From NCBI GenBank assembly GCA_030157755.1, contig JAOAUD010000011.1, positions 1 through 32,393 on the forward strand: a stretch of 32,393 bases of DNA, given 5' to 3'. The notes under the pieces were generated by a model. The model was not told the DNA's origin and ran no database searches. It saw only the letters and a list, made by a program, of their open reading frames with translations. The first letter of the stretch is position 1, and the number at the start of each line of letters is the position of its first letter. The DNA is from Candidatus Nanopelagicales bacterium (lineage in GTDB: Bacteria; Actinomycetota; Actinomycetes; S36-B12; UBA10799). The position numbers and the translations under genes were made by a program. This document shows, piece after piece, positions 14,530 through 21,833 of this stretch.

Positions 14530-15507
14530 GTGAAGGCTTGGCGAGTACACGAATTCGGCCCATACCGTGACGCATTGGTCTGGGAAGACTGTCCTGACCC
14601 CGAACTCCCGAGCCCTGACTCAAGCTTGATCGACGTCCATGCCGCGGGTGTGAAATTCCCAGACATCCTCTTCATCCAGGGTGAGTACCAAATCAAGCCA
14701 CCGCTGCCGTTCGTTCCGGGCATCGAGGCCGTGGGAACTGTGGTCGAAGTCGGGTCGCAGAGCAAGTACAAGATCGGCGACCGGATCGCAACGACCGGGA
14801 TCGGAGCATTCGGCGAGAAGATGGCGGCACAGGATTCGATGACCTTCCTGGTTCCACCGGGGATGAATAACGTCGACGCTGCGGCGATCCGGATCATCTA
14901 CGAAACGTCCTATATGGCGATCAAGTACAAGGCGCAGATGCAACCCGGTGAGGTGCTGCTTGTGCATGGTGGCGCTGGGGGCGTTGGAACTTCAGCCATT
15001 CAGGTCGGCAAGGCACTCGGTGGAATGGTCATCGCCACAGCGACGGGCGAACGAGATATCAAGGTGTGCTTCGACACCGGGGCCGACCACGTCATCGACT
15101 GGCAAAACGAGGACATCGTCACCCGCGTGAAGGAGCTGACCGACGGCCGCGGTGCAGACGTGATCTACGACCCGGTCGGCGGCGACGCATTTGACGCTTC
15201 GACGCACTGCATCAACTTCGAAGGTCGACTCATCGTGATCGGATTCGCGAGCGGGCGCATCCCAGAAATCAAGGGCCACATGATCTTGAACAAGAACATG
15301 TCCGTCATGGGCTTCTTCTGGACCAACTACTTATTCAAGCGACCTGACCTCGTCGACGACTATCAGGACGAGATCAACCGGCTCTACCTTGAAGGCAAGT
15401 TCCCACCCGTTGTATCAGCGGTTCTGCCGATGACTGACCTACCGAAGTCATTGGACATGATCACCAACCGCGATGCGTACGGGAAGATCGTGCTTGTTAA
15501 TGAGTAG
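14530..15507 (+). CDS. quinone oxidoreductase-like MDR protein (zinc-free)
   Basis: 325 residues from GTG 14530. A GAGGGAAGG run about seven bases upstream supports this start over the longer frame from 14476. The N-terminal GroES-like domain covers about residues 1-120 and lacks the Cys/His zinc ligands of true alcohol dehydrogenases. The Rossmann part has His-Gly-Gly-Ala-Gly-Gly-Val-Gly (146-153), and Ala-Thr-Gly followed by Glu suits NADPH binding. A Asp-Pro-Val-Gly-Gly motif lies near residue 218. These are the marks of the NADPH:quinone oxidoreductase branch of the medium-chain dehydrogenase/reductase family. The real acceptor may be a quinone or an enone. Its 3' end overlaps the convergent permease gene by 11 bases. 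Confidence 0.92.
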   Translation: MKAWRVHEFGPYRDALVWEDCPDPELPSPDSSLIDVHAAGVKFPDILFIQGEYQIKPPLPFVPGIEAVGTVVEVGSQSKYKIGDRIATTGIGAFGEKMAAQDSMTFLVPPGMNNVDAAAIRIIYETSYMAIKYKAQMQPGEVLLVHGGAGGVGTSAIQVGKALGGMVIATATGERDIKVCFDTGADHVIDWQNEDIVTRVKELTDGRGADVIYDPVGGDAFDASTHCINFEGRLIVIGFASGRIPEIKGHMILNKNMSVMGFFWTNYLFKRPDLVDDYQDEINRLYLEGKFPPVVSAVLPMTDLPKSLDMITNRDAYGKIVLVNE

Positions 15508-16402
15508 TGGTCGCAGCATTCGGCGGTTCGTCGACTGATCCCGGATCGGCAACGACCTCGGTTCCGTCTTCGTGCGGGATTTCAGGTTCCGCCTGCCCGG
15601 CCAGGATCGTGGAACAGACCAGCGCCAATGCGAATCCAATGACGGCGAGAGGCCAGAGGCCATCGCGAGTTCGGTCACCCAGGAACAGAATCCCGATCAG
15701 CGAGGGCAACACCGTTTCGATTCCGAACACCAACGCCGTCACCGTGGTCACCGTTGCCCGTTGAAGCGCCGAAGCGAAGAAGAGCAACCCCAGCGCGCCA
15801 TAAATGACAATCGCGTATGCGGTTGGATCTTTCACCACTTCCCAGATCGGGTCGGGGACCTCAAGGCTGCGCGCGGCAATTCCCATACCGCTGAAAGCGA
15901 CACCACTGACGATGGCTAATCCGATCCCAACACGGCGCTCGGGTAGACGGGTGACACCGAGTGCCAGCAGGCCAACAACGGCGACACAGGCTAACTCCAG
16001 CCACCGCCACTTCAAAGCGAGCTCCTGTGCCTGCTCAGGTTGTGCCGACAGTGCGAGCAAGACCAGGCCGATCATCAACCCCGGAAGCGCGAGCTTCTCC
16101 ATGCTTGAGAGCTTCACTTTGAGAAACGTGACCGCCAGGATCGCCGTGATTCCGACGCTGCTGGCAATCAATGCTTCGGACAGAAATAGCGGCAGGAACT
16201 GAATCGCCACAATGCCCAGAACAAATCCGAGGCCATCAGCCGCAAGCCCGATCAGGTACGGCAGTTGCTTGATCATCCGCATCATCAGGCGCGGGTCGAG
16301 TGCTCCGGATTTCTCAGTCCTGTCTGCAGCCACTGACTGCAGAATTGACCCGATCGCGTACGACACCGCGGCAGCGATTGCGGCGATCAGTCCGACAGTC
16401 AT
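15497..16402 (-). CDS. DMT-superfamily permease (EamA/NIPA-like)
   Basis: 301 residues from ATG 16402. About nine to ten hydrophobic helices fill residues 1-275, arranged as two similar halves as in drug/metabolite transporters; a polar segment with Arg and Lys sits near 28-45. The last 25 residues are hydrophilic and acidic and probably cytoplasmic. Short Ser-Ile-Leu-Gln-Ser and Ser-Glu-Ala-Leu-Ile segments in early helices recall NIPA-type magnesium transporter relatives, but the substrate is not determined. No strong ribosome binding site or leaderless box precedes it. It is divergent from the zinc dehydrogenase gene and overlaps the quinone reductase tail by 11 bases. Confidence 0.8.
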   Translation of the reverse strand: MTVGLIAAIAAAVSYAIGSILQSVAADRTEKSGALDPRLMMRMIKQLPYLIGLAADGLGFVLGIVAIQFLPLFLSEALIASSVGITAILAVTFLKVKLSSMEKLALPGLMIGLVLLALSAQPEQAQELALKWRWLELACVAVVGLLALGVTRLPERRVGIGLAIVSGVAFSGMGIAARSLEVPDPIWEVVKDPTAYAIVIYGALGLLFFASALQRATVTTVTALVFGIETVLPSLIGILFLGDRTRDGLWPLAVIGFALALVCSTILAGQAEPEIPHEDGTEVVADPGSVDEPPNAATTTH

Positions 16403-16474
16403 GCTTCATCCAACCAGAGGTGAGCACGGTCGGCGAGGTAGACGTCAACCAGGTTGAAGGAGCAAGCTTCGGTT

Positions 16475-17524
16475 ATGACGCAATCTCATTCGGACAGATT
16501 CGCCATGCTGCTGCGAGAACCGGGCAGCGAGGAACAGGACCGGCTCGAGCAGATCACCACGGCGCTGCCGGAACCTGGCAGAGGCGAAGTTCGGGTCGCT
16601 GTGGGCGCCTGCGCTGTGTGCCGCACGGATCTGCAAATTGTGTCCGGCGATCTGCCTGCCCATCGTCTGCCGATCGTCCCCGGACACCAGGTGGTGGGTG
16701 TCATCGAAGCTGTGGGCCCGGAAGTGGAATCGTCTCGAATCGGCCAGGCCGTTGGCGTCTCGTGGTTTGCCGGATCCTGCGGGCACTGTGCATGGTGCTT
16801 GGAGGGTCGGCAGAACCTGTGCGAGCAGGCCGAATTCACCGGCTGGTATCGAGACGGCGGGTACACCACATCGATGCTCGCCCGAGCGGATTGCGCGTTC
16901 GAACTACCCGCCGACTACCGCCCGGAACTGACTGGTGAGCAGCGAGCGGTGGCACTGTCGCCACTGTTGTGCGGCGGGGTGATCGGTTATCGGTCTCTGC
17001 GAATCGCCGAAGTTGATGCGGCATCCGCTGGCCTGCGCCTTGGCCTTTACGGATATGGAGCCTCAGCCACGCTCGTGATGCAGGTCGCGAAATTCTGGGG
17101 TGTCGAACCGTACGTCGTGACCCGCTCGGAATCGGAGGTTGAGCGGGCGCTGGCAGCTGGAGCCGCTTGGGCTGGAACCTACGACCAGCCGCTGCCCGTC
17201 AGGTTGAACTCGGCGATCACCTTCGCACCGTCCGGTGATGTTGTGGTCTCAGCCCTCAAATCGCTTGAGCGCGGCGGGACCGTGGCAGTGAATGCGATTC
17301 ATCTGGACCGAGTGCCGGAGTTCAATTATGACGACCTGTGGTGGGAACGATCAATTCGTTCGGTGGCGAATGTGACGCCCTCAGACGTCAGGGAATTCCT
17401 TGCCCTGGTCGGACCTGCCGGAGTTCAGACGGTGTACGAGGAACTCCCTCTCGCGCAGGCCAACACTGCTTTGCGTCGCCTGAGCGCCGGAGACGTGTCG
17501 GGCTCGTTTGTGTTAACGACGTAG
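16475..17524 (+). CDS. zinc-dependent alcohol dehydrogenase (AdhA-like)
   Basis: 349 residues from ATG 16475. AAGGAG at 16456-16461 is 13 bases away, rather far, and the TTG at 16454 starts before it, so the start is uncertain by a few codons. The catalytic zinc region is Cys46-Ala-Val-Cys49-Arg-Thr-Asp with Gly70-His71-Gln-Val-Val-Gly. The Gln after His, where most family members have Glu, is shared with the mycobacterial AdhA type. Four structural-zinc cysteines lie at 102, 105, 108 and 116. The coenzyme domain has a Gly-Tyr-Gly-Ala-Ser-Ala loop in place of the classic Gly-Leu-Gly-Gly-Leu-Gly. It probably oxidises or reduces alcohols and aldehydes with NAD(P). A small membrane protein follows 10 bases later. 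Confidence 0.92.
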   Translation: MTQSHSDRFAMLLREPGSEEQDRLEQITTALPEPGRGEVRVAVGACAVCRTDLQIVSGDLPAHRLPIVPGHQVVGVIEAVGPEVESSRIGQAVGVSWFAGSCGHCAWCLEGRQNLCEQAEFTGWYRDGGYTTSMLARADCAFELPADYRPELTGEQRAVALSPLLCGGVIGYRSLRIAEVDAASAGLRLGLYGYGASATLVMQVAKFWGVEPYVVTRSESEVERALAAGAAWAGTYDQPLPVRLNSAITFAPSGDVVVSALKSLERGGTVAVNAIHLDRVPEFNYDDLWWERSIRSVANVTPSDVREFLALVGPAGVQTVYEELPLAQANTALRRLSAGDVSGSFVLTT

Positions 17525-17527
17525 AGT
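17522..17527 (+). promoter_or_regulatory. -10 box TAGAGT of a leaderless promoter
   Basis: TAGAGT overlaps the stop codon of the dehydrogenase gene and ends seven bases before ATG 17535. It implies a separate, leaderless transcript for the small membrane protein. Confidence 0.45.
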
Positions 17528-17534
17528 GCGGCAC

Positions 17535-17861
17535 ATGTCGTACTTTCCAACTGCTCCGATCGCCGCCGCTGGACTCATTGCTGGCTTCGCAGTCGCCGAC
17601 GCCACCGGCAACCGCCCCCTCGGCGGAGTTGTCCTCGCGGCAGGTGGAATCACCTGCGCTTGGGCATGGAACCGCAAGTCCGGGCCGCTGACAGCCGGCG
17701 CGCTGCTTGCCACCTACGTCGCCGCGTTCGCGATCTCGCATCCGCTCGCAAAACAAATTGGTGCCTGGCCGAGTGTCCTGGCGGTATCGGCTGTGACCGC
17801 TGGAGCTGCGTACGTTGCCTCGGATCGTCGCCCCGCGATTACCCGGGCCGCTGCCAGCTAG
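17535..17861 (+). CDS. small conserved membrane protein
   Basis: 108 residues from ATG 17535; the GTG at 17526 is the alternative. Four hydrophobic segments (about 6-24, 29-44, 50-68 and 77-95) separated by short Gly/Pro/Arg turns indicate a compact integral membrane protein. A Gly-Asn-Arg-Pro-Leu-Gly-Gly-Val-Val-Leu-Ala turn between the first two helices looks like a family signature I have seen in actinobacterial hypothetical proteins. The function is unknown. Its stop shares the CTAG tetranucleotide with the stop of the convergent gene. Confidence 0.75.
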   Translation: MSYFPTAPIAAAGLIAGFAVADATGNRPLGGVVLAAGGITCAWAWNRKSGPLTAGALLATYVAAFAISHPLAKQIGAWPSVLAVSAVTAGAAYVASDRRPAITRAAAS

Positions 17862-17864
17862 CTG
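17855..17864. terminator. CAGCTAGCTG palindrome at a shared stop
   Basis: A perfect 10-base palindrome is centred on the CTAG in which both convergent genes end. GCCAG (17853-17857) can also pair with CTGGC (17867-17871) as a hairpin. A bidirectional terminator is possible but the stem is short. Confidence 0.3.
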
Positions 17865-18352
17865 TTCTGGCTGCCCTGACCGGCGATAGTCGGAAACGGA
17901 ATCGACGCCGCCCACTGGAGTGGCTCGTCCAGGGTGAACGCAATGAGCTGAGTGTTGCCATGCCCGTCGAGCCAGCTCACCGACAACATCGGTCGCGACC
18001 GTCGGACGGTGCGGCCCAGAAGCTCGACATTTGTTGCGGGTGCCGCCTCAACCACTTTGTCCCGCGGAATGATCACCGACTGGTCGGTTGAGCCAGCGAC
18101 AAATACCAGCGCCTGCTCCGTCAGAGCGATTGCCCCGATGCCCTTGAGCCCGCCTCGGTCCGGGTCACTGCACCCTTCGCACGATGCCGCTGTCGACATC
18201 AAAGGTGGGCGGCCGTGGAGTTCTTTTGCCAGCCCGGCGACCCCGGCATTGACCTTCTTGGCCAGGATCGGGCGAACGATGAAGAACGTAATGCAAAACG
18301 CCAGAACTACCGTGATGAGCAGAGCACCGAGAACCGTCCACAAAACTGTCAT
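17858..18352 (-). CDS. membrane-anchored GRAM/PH-like protein
   Basis: 164 residues from ATG 18352; the same frame stays open to 19114 only as a shadow of pepN. One N-terminal membrane helix (about 3-28) is followed by a polar linker with a Cys-x2-Cys pair near residue 60. About 70-150 forms a small beta-rich domain: Gly-Ala-Ile-Ala-Leu-Thr-Glu-Gln-Ala-Leu-Val-Phe strand pair, Val-Ile-Ile-Pro-Arg, then Met-Leu-Ser-Val-Ser-Trp and Gln-Leu-Ile-Ala-Phe-Thr-Leu, as in bacterial GRAM/PH-like domains that sit at the membrane face. It is divergent from pepN. The role is unknown. Confidence 0.75.
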   Translation of the reverse strand: MTVLWTVLGALLITVVLAFCITFFIVRPILAKKVNAGVAGLAKELHGRPPLMSTAASCEGCSDPDRGGLKGIGAIALTEQALVFVAGSTDQSVIIPRDKVVEAAPATNVELLGRTVRRSRPMLSVSWLDGHGNTQLIAFTLDEPLQWAASIPFPTIAGQGSQNS

Positions 18353-18499
18353 GAACCTGAGTTTCTCACCGACGAGAACTTGGCTGCGGATGACCCCACC
18401 ATCAAATCCCCATCCACAGCTTGCCACCGGCCTGGCAAACAACCAGACACGCTCGGCGCAACTTCGCGAACGCACCTGACGCCTGCCAGACTGGCGCGC

Positions 18500-21076
18500 A
18501 TGTCTGCGACCGAGAACCTGACCCGAGCCGAATGTGATGAGCGCGCTTCCCTGATCTCCGACGTTTCCTACAGCGTCACTCTCGACTTGGCAGGTGCCGG
18601 CGAACCCGACCCTGCGCCAACATTTCGTTCCGTCACAACCGTCAGATTCGCAGCTAGCGCACCGGGTGCATCCACGTGGCTTGATCTCATCGCCGACCGC
18701 GTCCTGTCGATAACTCTCAACGACCGCGAACTGGCCCCAAGCGCGGTGTTCGACGGCGCACGAATCCAGCTCGACGGCCTGGAGGCAACGAACACCGCGC
18801 GGATCGTCGCTGACTGCAGTTATATGCGTACCGGTGAAGGGCTCCACCGATTCATCGACCCAGTTGACCGCGAGACTTACCTCTACACCCAGTTTGAGGT
18901 TGCCGACGCGCGCCGGGTGTACGCCTGTTTCGAACAGCCAAGCCTGAAGGCGGACTGGCAACTGACCGTTACGGCCCCGAGCCATTGGCAGGTCGTTTCG
19001 AACTCGCCGACCCCCGAACCCACCCCGGCATCTGAAGCCACGGCGACGTGGGTCTTTGAACCGACGCCGCGGATCAGCACCTACATCACTGCCATCGTGG
19101 CCGGGCCGTACCACGTCGTGCGCGACGAGTACGTCGGGCCGAACGGGACGTACCCACTTGGGGTCTTCTGCCGAAGTTCACTTGCGGAGTACCTCGACGC
19201 AGATGAAATCTTCACGTTGACCAAGCAAGGCTTCAAGTTCTTTGAAGAGACCTTTGCGACGCCCTACCCGTTCGCGAAGTACGACCAGTTGTTTGTGCCC
19301 GAATTTAATGCCGGAGCAATGGAAAACGCTGGCTGCGTGACATTCCTTGAGGACTACGTCTTCCGGTCACGAGTCACTGACGCCGCTTATGAACAGCGTT
19401 CTAACACCATCCTGCACGAACTCGCACACATGTGGTTCGGAAACCTCGTGACGATGCATTGGTGGGATGACCTGTGGTTGAACGAGTCGTTCGCCGAGTG
19501 GGCATCTCACTTCGCAAACGTCAAGGCAACGCGTTTCACTGACGCGTGGACGACCTTCTTGAATCAGCGGAAGGCATGGGCCTACCGCCAAGATCAACTA
19601 CCGTCAACGCACCCAATCGCGGCAGACATGGTGGATCTCGATGCAGTTCGCGTCAACTTCGACGGAATCACCTATGCCAAGGGCGCCGCTGCTCTGCGTC
19701 AATTGGTCGCTTGGGTAGGTGAAGACGAGTTTGTCGCCGGATTGCAGCAGTACTTCGCAACACATGCGTGGGGAAACACCCGGCTCACAGATCTACTTGC
19801 CGCGCTGAGTCAGTCGTCTGGTCGCGAGTTGGATTCATGGGCCGCGCAGTGGCTGCAGACCTCGGGCGTCAACCTGCTTCAGCCCGAGGTAGCGATCGAC
19901 GCCGACGGCAACTACGTTCGCGTCGTCCTGCGACAGGAACCGCCTCAGCAACCCGATGGTGTTGCGCCAACGCTTCGCGACCATCGCGTCGCACTCGGTC
20001 TCTACGACATGACTGACGGCAAGCTCCAGCGGCGACAACAGGTTGAACTCGACTTGGTTGGCACCGGTGTGAACGTGTCGGAACTGGTCGGCAAGAAGTC
20101 CGCCGACCTGTTGTTGGTCAACGATGACGACCTCACCTTCGCGAAGATCCGGATGGATGCCGCAAGTGCGGAGACTGCGATCTCTTCGGTCGGCAACTTC
20201 AGTGAATCGCTCCCGCGCGCATTGGTGTGGGGTGCAGCCTGGGACATGACCCGCGATGCCGAGATGAGTACCGGCGACTACCTTCAGTTGGTCCTCGGTG
20301 GGCTGCCACACGAAGGTGATGTCGGCGTTGTTCAGCAACTCATTCGACAACTGCGCACTGCAATCGAGCTCTACGCCACGAACGAACATCGTCCGGTGTA
20401 CCAGCGGGAACTGGCAACGGCGCTGCGTTCGCTCACCGAGGACGCTGCCGCTGGCAGCGACCACCAACTCGCGTTTGCCCGCGGCTTCATCGCGACTGCA
20501 TCAAGCCCTGCGGATCTGGCCTTTGTCGGCGAACTCTTCACCGGCGAGAGTCTCCTCGACGGGCTCGTGGTCGATGACGAACTTCGCTGGTCCATGCTGC
20601 AACGACTCGTGATCACTGGCGTCGCAGGAGACCGCGAGATCGATGCCGAGCTCGAACGCGACAACACCGCAACCGGCATCCGTCATGCGCAGTTGGTACG
20701 AGCAGCACGCCCTACCGCCGAAGCAAAGAGTCTTGCCTGGGATGTTGCTCTGAACGACGAGTCGCTGGCCAACCATCTCTTGGCCGCAACGATCGGCGGC
20801 ATCATGATCAGCGAGCAGCGGGAACTGCTCCGCCCGCACGTCGAGCAGTACTTCGACTCGATCGCTTCAACATGGCAGCGGCGAACCCCGGAAATGGCCC
20901 AGCAGATTGTTTCTGGCCTCTATCCGATTCTGCTTGTCGAACCGGACATCATCACGCGCACCGAGGATTTCCTTCACGCCCACCCGGAACTCCCAGCGGG
21001 CGCCAAACGACTGGTCGCCGAAGCCCTCGACGGGGTCCTACGCGCGATGCGCTGCCAGGAACGCGACTCGCGATAG
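18500..21076 (+). CDS. pepN: aminopeptidase N (M1 family zinc metallopeptidase)
   Basis: 858 residues from ATG 18500; the start is chosen by similarity to the N-terminus of mycobacterial PepN (Asn-Leu-Thr-Arg ... Glu-Arg-Ala), since no ribosome binding site or leaderless box is visible. The N-terminal beta domain (about 15-210) leads to the thermolysin-like domain with the substrate-binding Gly272-Ala-Met-Glu-Asn276 and the zinc motif His306-Glu-Leu-Ala-His310 plus Glu329. The C-terminal half is the helical ERAP1-like domain of the actinobacterial PepN type. It removes N-terminal amino acids from peptides in the cytoplasm and recycles peptides. The length equals the family norm and all catalytic residues are present. 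Confidence 0.97.
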   Translation: MSATENLTRAECDERASLISDVSYSVTLDLAGAGEPDPAPTFRSVTTVRFAASAPGASTWLDLIADRVLSITLNDRELAPSAVFDGARIQLDGLEATNTARIVADCSYMRTGEGLHRFIDPVDRETYLYTQFEVADARRVYACFEQPSLKADWQLTVTAPSHWQVVSNSPTPEPTPASEATATWVFEPTPRISTYITAIVAGPYHVVRDEYVGPNGTYPLGVFCRSSLAEYLDADEIFTLTKQGFKFFEETFATPYPFAKYDQLFVPEFNAGAMENAGCVTFLEDYVFRSRVTDAAYEQRSNTILHELAHMWFGNLVTMHWWDDLWLNESFAEWASHFANVKATRFTDAWTTFLNQRKAWAYRQDQLPSTHPIAADMVDLDAVRVNFDGITYAKGAAALRQLVAWVGEDEFVAGLQQYFATHAWGNTRLTDLLAALSQSSGRELDSWAAQWLQTSGVNLLQPEVAIDADGNYVRVVLRQEPPQQPDGVAPTLRDHRVALGLYDMTDGKLQRRQQVELDLVGTGVNVSELVGKKSADLLLVNDDDLTFAKIRMDAASAETAISSVGNFSESLPRALVWGAAWDMTRDAEMSTGDYLQLVLGGLPHEGDVGVVQQLIRQLRTAIELYATNEHRPVYQRELATALRSLTEDAAAGSDHQLAFARGFIATASSPADLAFVGELFTGESLLDGLVVDDELRWSMLQRLVITGVAGDREIDAELERDNTATGIRHAQLVRAARPTAEAKSLAWDVALNDESLANHLLAATIGGIMISEQRELLRPHVEQYFDSIASTWQRRTPEMAQQIVSGLYPILLVEPDIITRTEDFLHAHPELPAGAKRLVAEALDGVLRAMRCQERDSR

Positions 21077-21097
21077 CGAACGCTCCAGACGCAGTGC

Positions 21098-21499
21098 CTA
21101 GTCCGGCAAGTCGGTATGCAATACCCGCAGTGAACGGGCATGGTCGCCGAGAACGATGATGCCGTCACGAATGCCGGCCGCAATGTCGCCAATCGCGAAC
21201 CGTGACGTCATCGTCAGGCACGCCAGACGGCACGACTGATCATCGAGGTGATCGCGGACCATGCCACCGGTGACAACTTCAACAACCCGCGATTCAGGGT
21301 CAACTGCCACGAGTACGGACATGTCCGGGTCTTCGAGTTGCCGGTGGATCGAAAGAGCGGAATCGCGGCGCGCGGGAAGCTTCCCGACGTAGGCGCTGAA
21401 GTGAGCGCCCGTCAACTCACCTGTGCGCATCAACGTCCGTTCAAGCTCGGCAAGCTGCGCGGTCGTGAATGCGGTATCAACTAGATCACCATCGAGCAC
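21098..21499 (-). CDS. DUF5130-family protein
   Basis: About 133 residues. The frame is open to a TTG at 21520, with GTG at 21508 and 21499 as other starts; I prefer 21499 because GGTGGAG lies just upstream and because a longer start would overlap the preceding gene further. The sequence has a helix with Leu-Glu-Arg-Thr-Leu-Met, a Thr-Gly-Ala-His-Phe-Ser-Ala-Tyr-Val-Gly segment, a strand with Val-Leu-Val-Ala-Val-Asp-Pro, and Gly-Asp-Ile-Ala-Ala-Gly-Ile near the end. These resemble the actinobacterial DUF5130 family, which is related to TPM-domain proteins; catalysis is unproven. It overlaps the small membrane protein gene upstream by about 14 bases, so the two are likely coupled. Confidence 0.75.
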   Translation of the reverse strand: MLDGDLVDTAFTTAQLAELERTLMRTGELTGAHFSAYVGKLPARRDSALSIHRQLEDPDMSVLVAVDPESRVVEVVTGGMVRDHLDDQSCRLACLTMTSRFAIGDIAAGIRDGIIVLGDHARSLRVLHTDLPD

Positions 21500-21755
21500 T
21501 TGCTCCACCTTCCTTCGCAATGGTCAGGTCGCGGCCCTCGGAGAACTCTCCAGCGGAGGTCACGGAGATGGCGGCCTTGACGTCCGTGCCTGCCTTGCCG
21601 TTGATGATGATCGGCTCGTAGTTCCAAGGTTCGCCCGGGCGATATCGCCCTGCGCGAGTCCAGCCCGGAGCAAGCGTTGCGAGCACAATCACCAGCACGA
21701 CGGCGGCCGGAATACCAACAAGAAGCAGCAGCAACTGCAGACCGGAAGGATTCAC
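21486..21755 (-). CDS. small single-helix membrane protein
   Basis: 89 residues from GTG 21755, preceded by a leaderless-type TACCGT box and no Shine-Dalgarno. One membrane helix (about 5-28) is followed by Trp-Thr-Arg-Ala-Gly-Arg-Tyr-Arg-Pro-Gly-Glu-Pro-Trp, then a soluble tail with two short strands and a Gly-Lys-Ala-Gly turn. No enzyme motif is visible. Its 3' end overlaps the DUF5130 gene, and this pairing next to pepN suggests a shared function at the membrane. The function is not known. Confidence 0.75.
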   Translation of the reverse strand: MNPSGLQLLLLLVGIPAAVVLVIVLATLAPGWTRAGRYRPGEPWNYEPIIINGKAGTDVKAAISVTSAGEFSEGRDLTIAKEGGASARW

Positions 21756-21762
21756 AGCCCAA

Positions 21763-21768
21763 ACGGTA
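21763..21768 (-). promoter_or_regulatory. -10 box TACCGT of a leaderless promoter
   Basis: Read on the - strand, TACCGT ends seven bases before GTG 21755. It would drive the small membrane protein and DUF5130 together. Confidence 0.45.
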
Positions 21769-21796
21769 GCGCCGCGAGGGGGTGTCGCGCTCCCCA

Positions 21797-21833
21797 GATC
21801 GGCCTAGATTCGCCTATCCGGTCTTCGCCGATC
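21797..21833. terminator. 7-bp inverted repeat around the malQ stop codon
   Basis: GATCGGC (21797-21803) pairs perfectly with GCCGATC (21827-21833) around a 23-base loop that includes the - strand stop codon (21814-21816). It would end the LapA-amidase-malQ operon before the next - strand promoter at 21763-21768. Confidence 0.4.

Noticed and set aside
18215-18499. N-terminal extension of pepN
   Set aside because: It is antisense to the neighbouring gene, and the N-terminus from ATG 18500 matches the family.
18353-19114. N-terminal extension of the GRAM/PH-like protein
   Set aside because: It lies antisense to pepN and has no protein-like pattern; the membrane helix starts at the ATG 18352.
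21062-21079. Short hairpins at the pepN stop
   Set aside because: Only four base pairs each, with competing alternatives.
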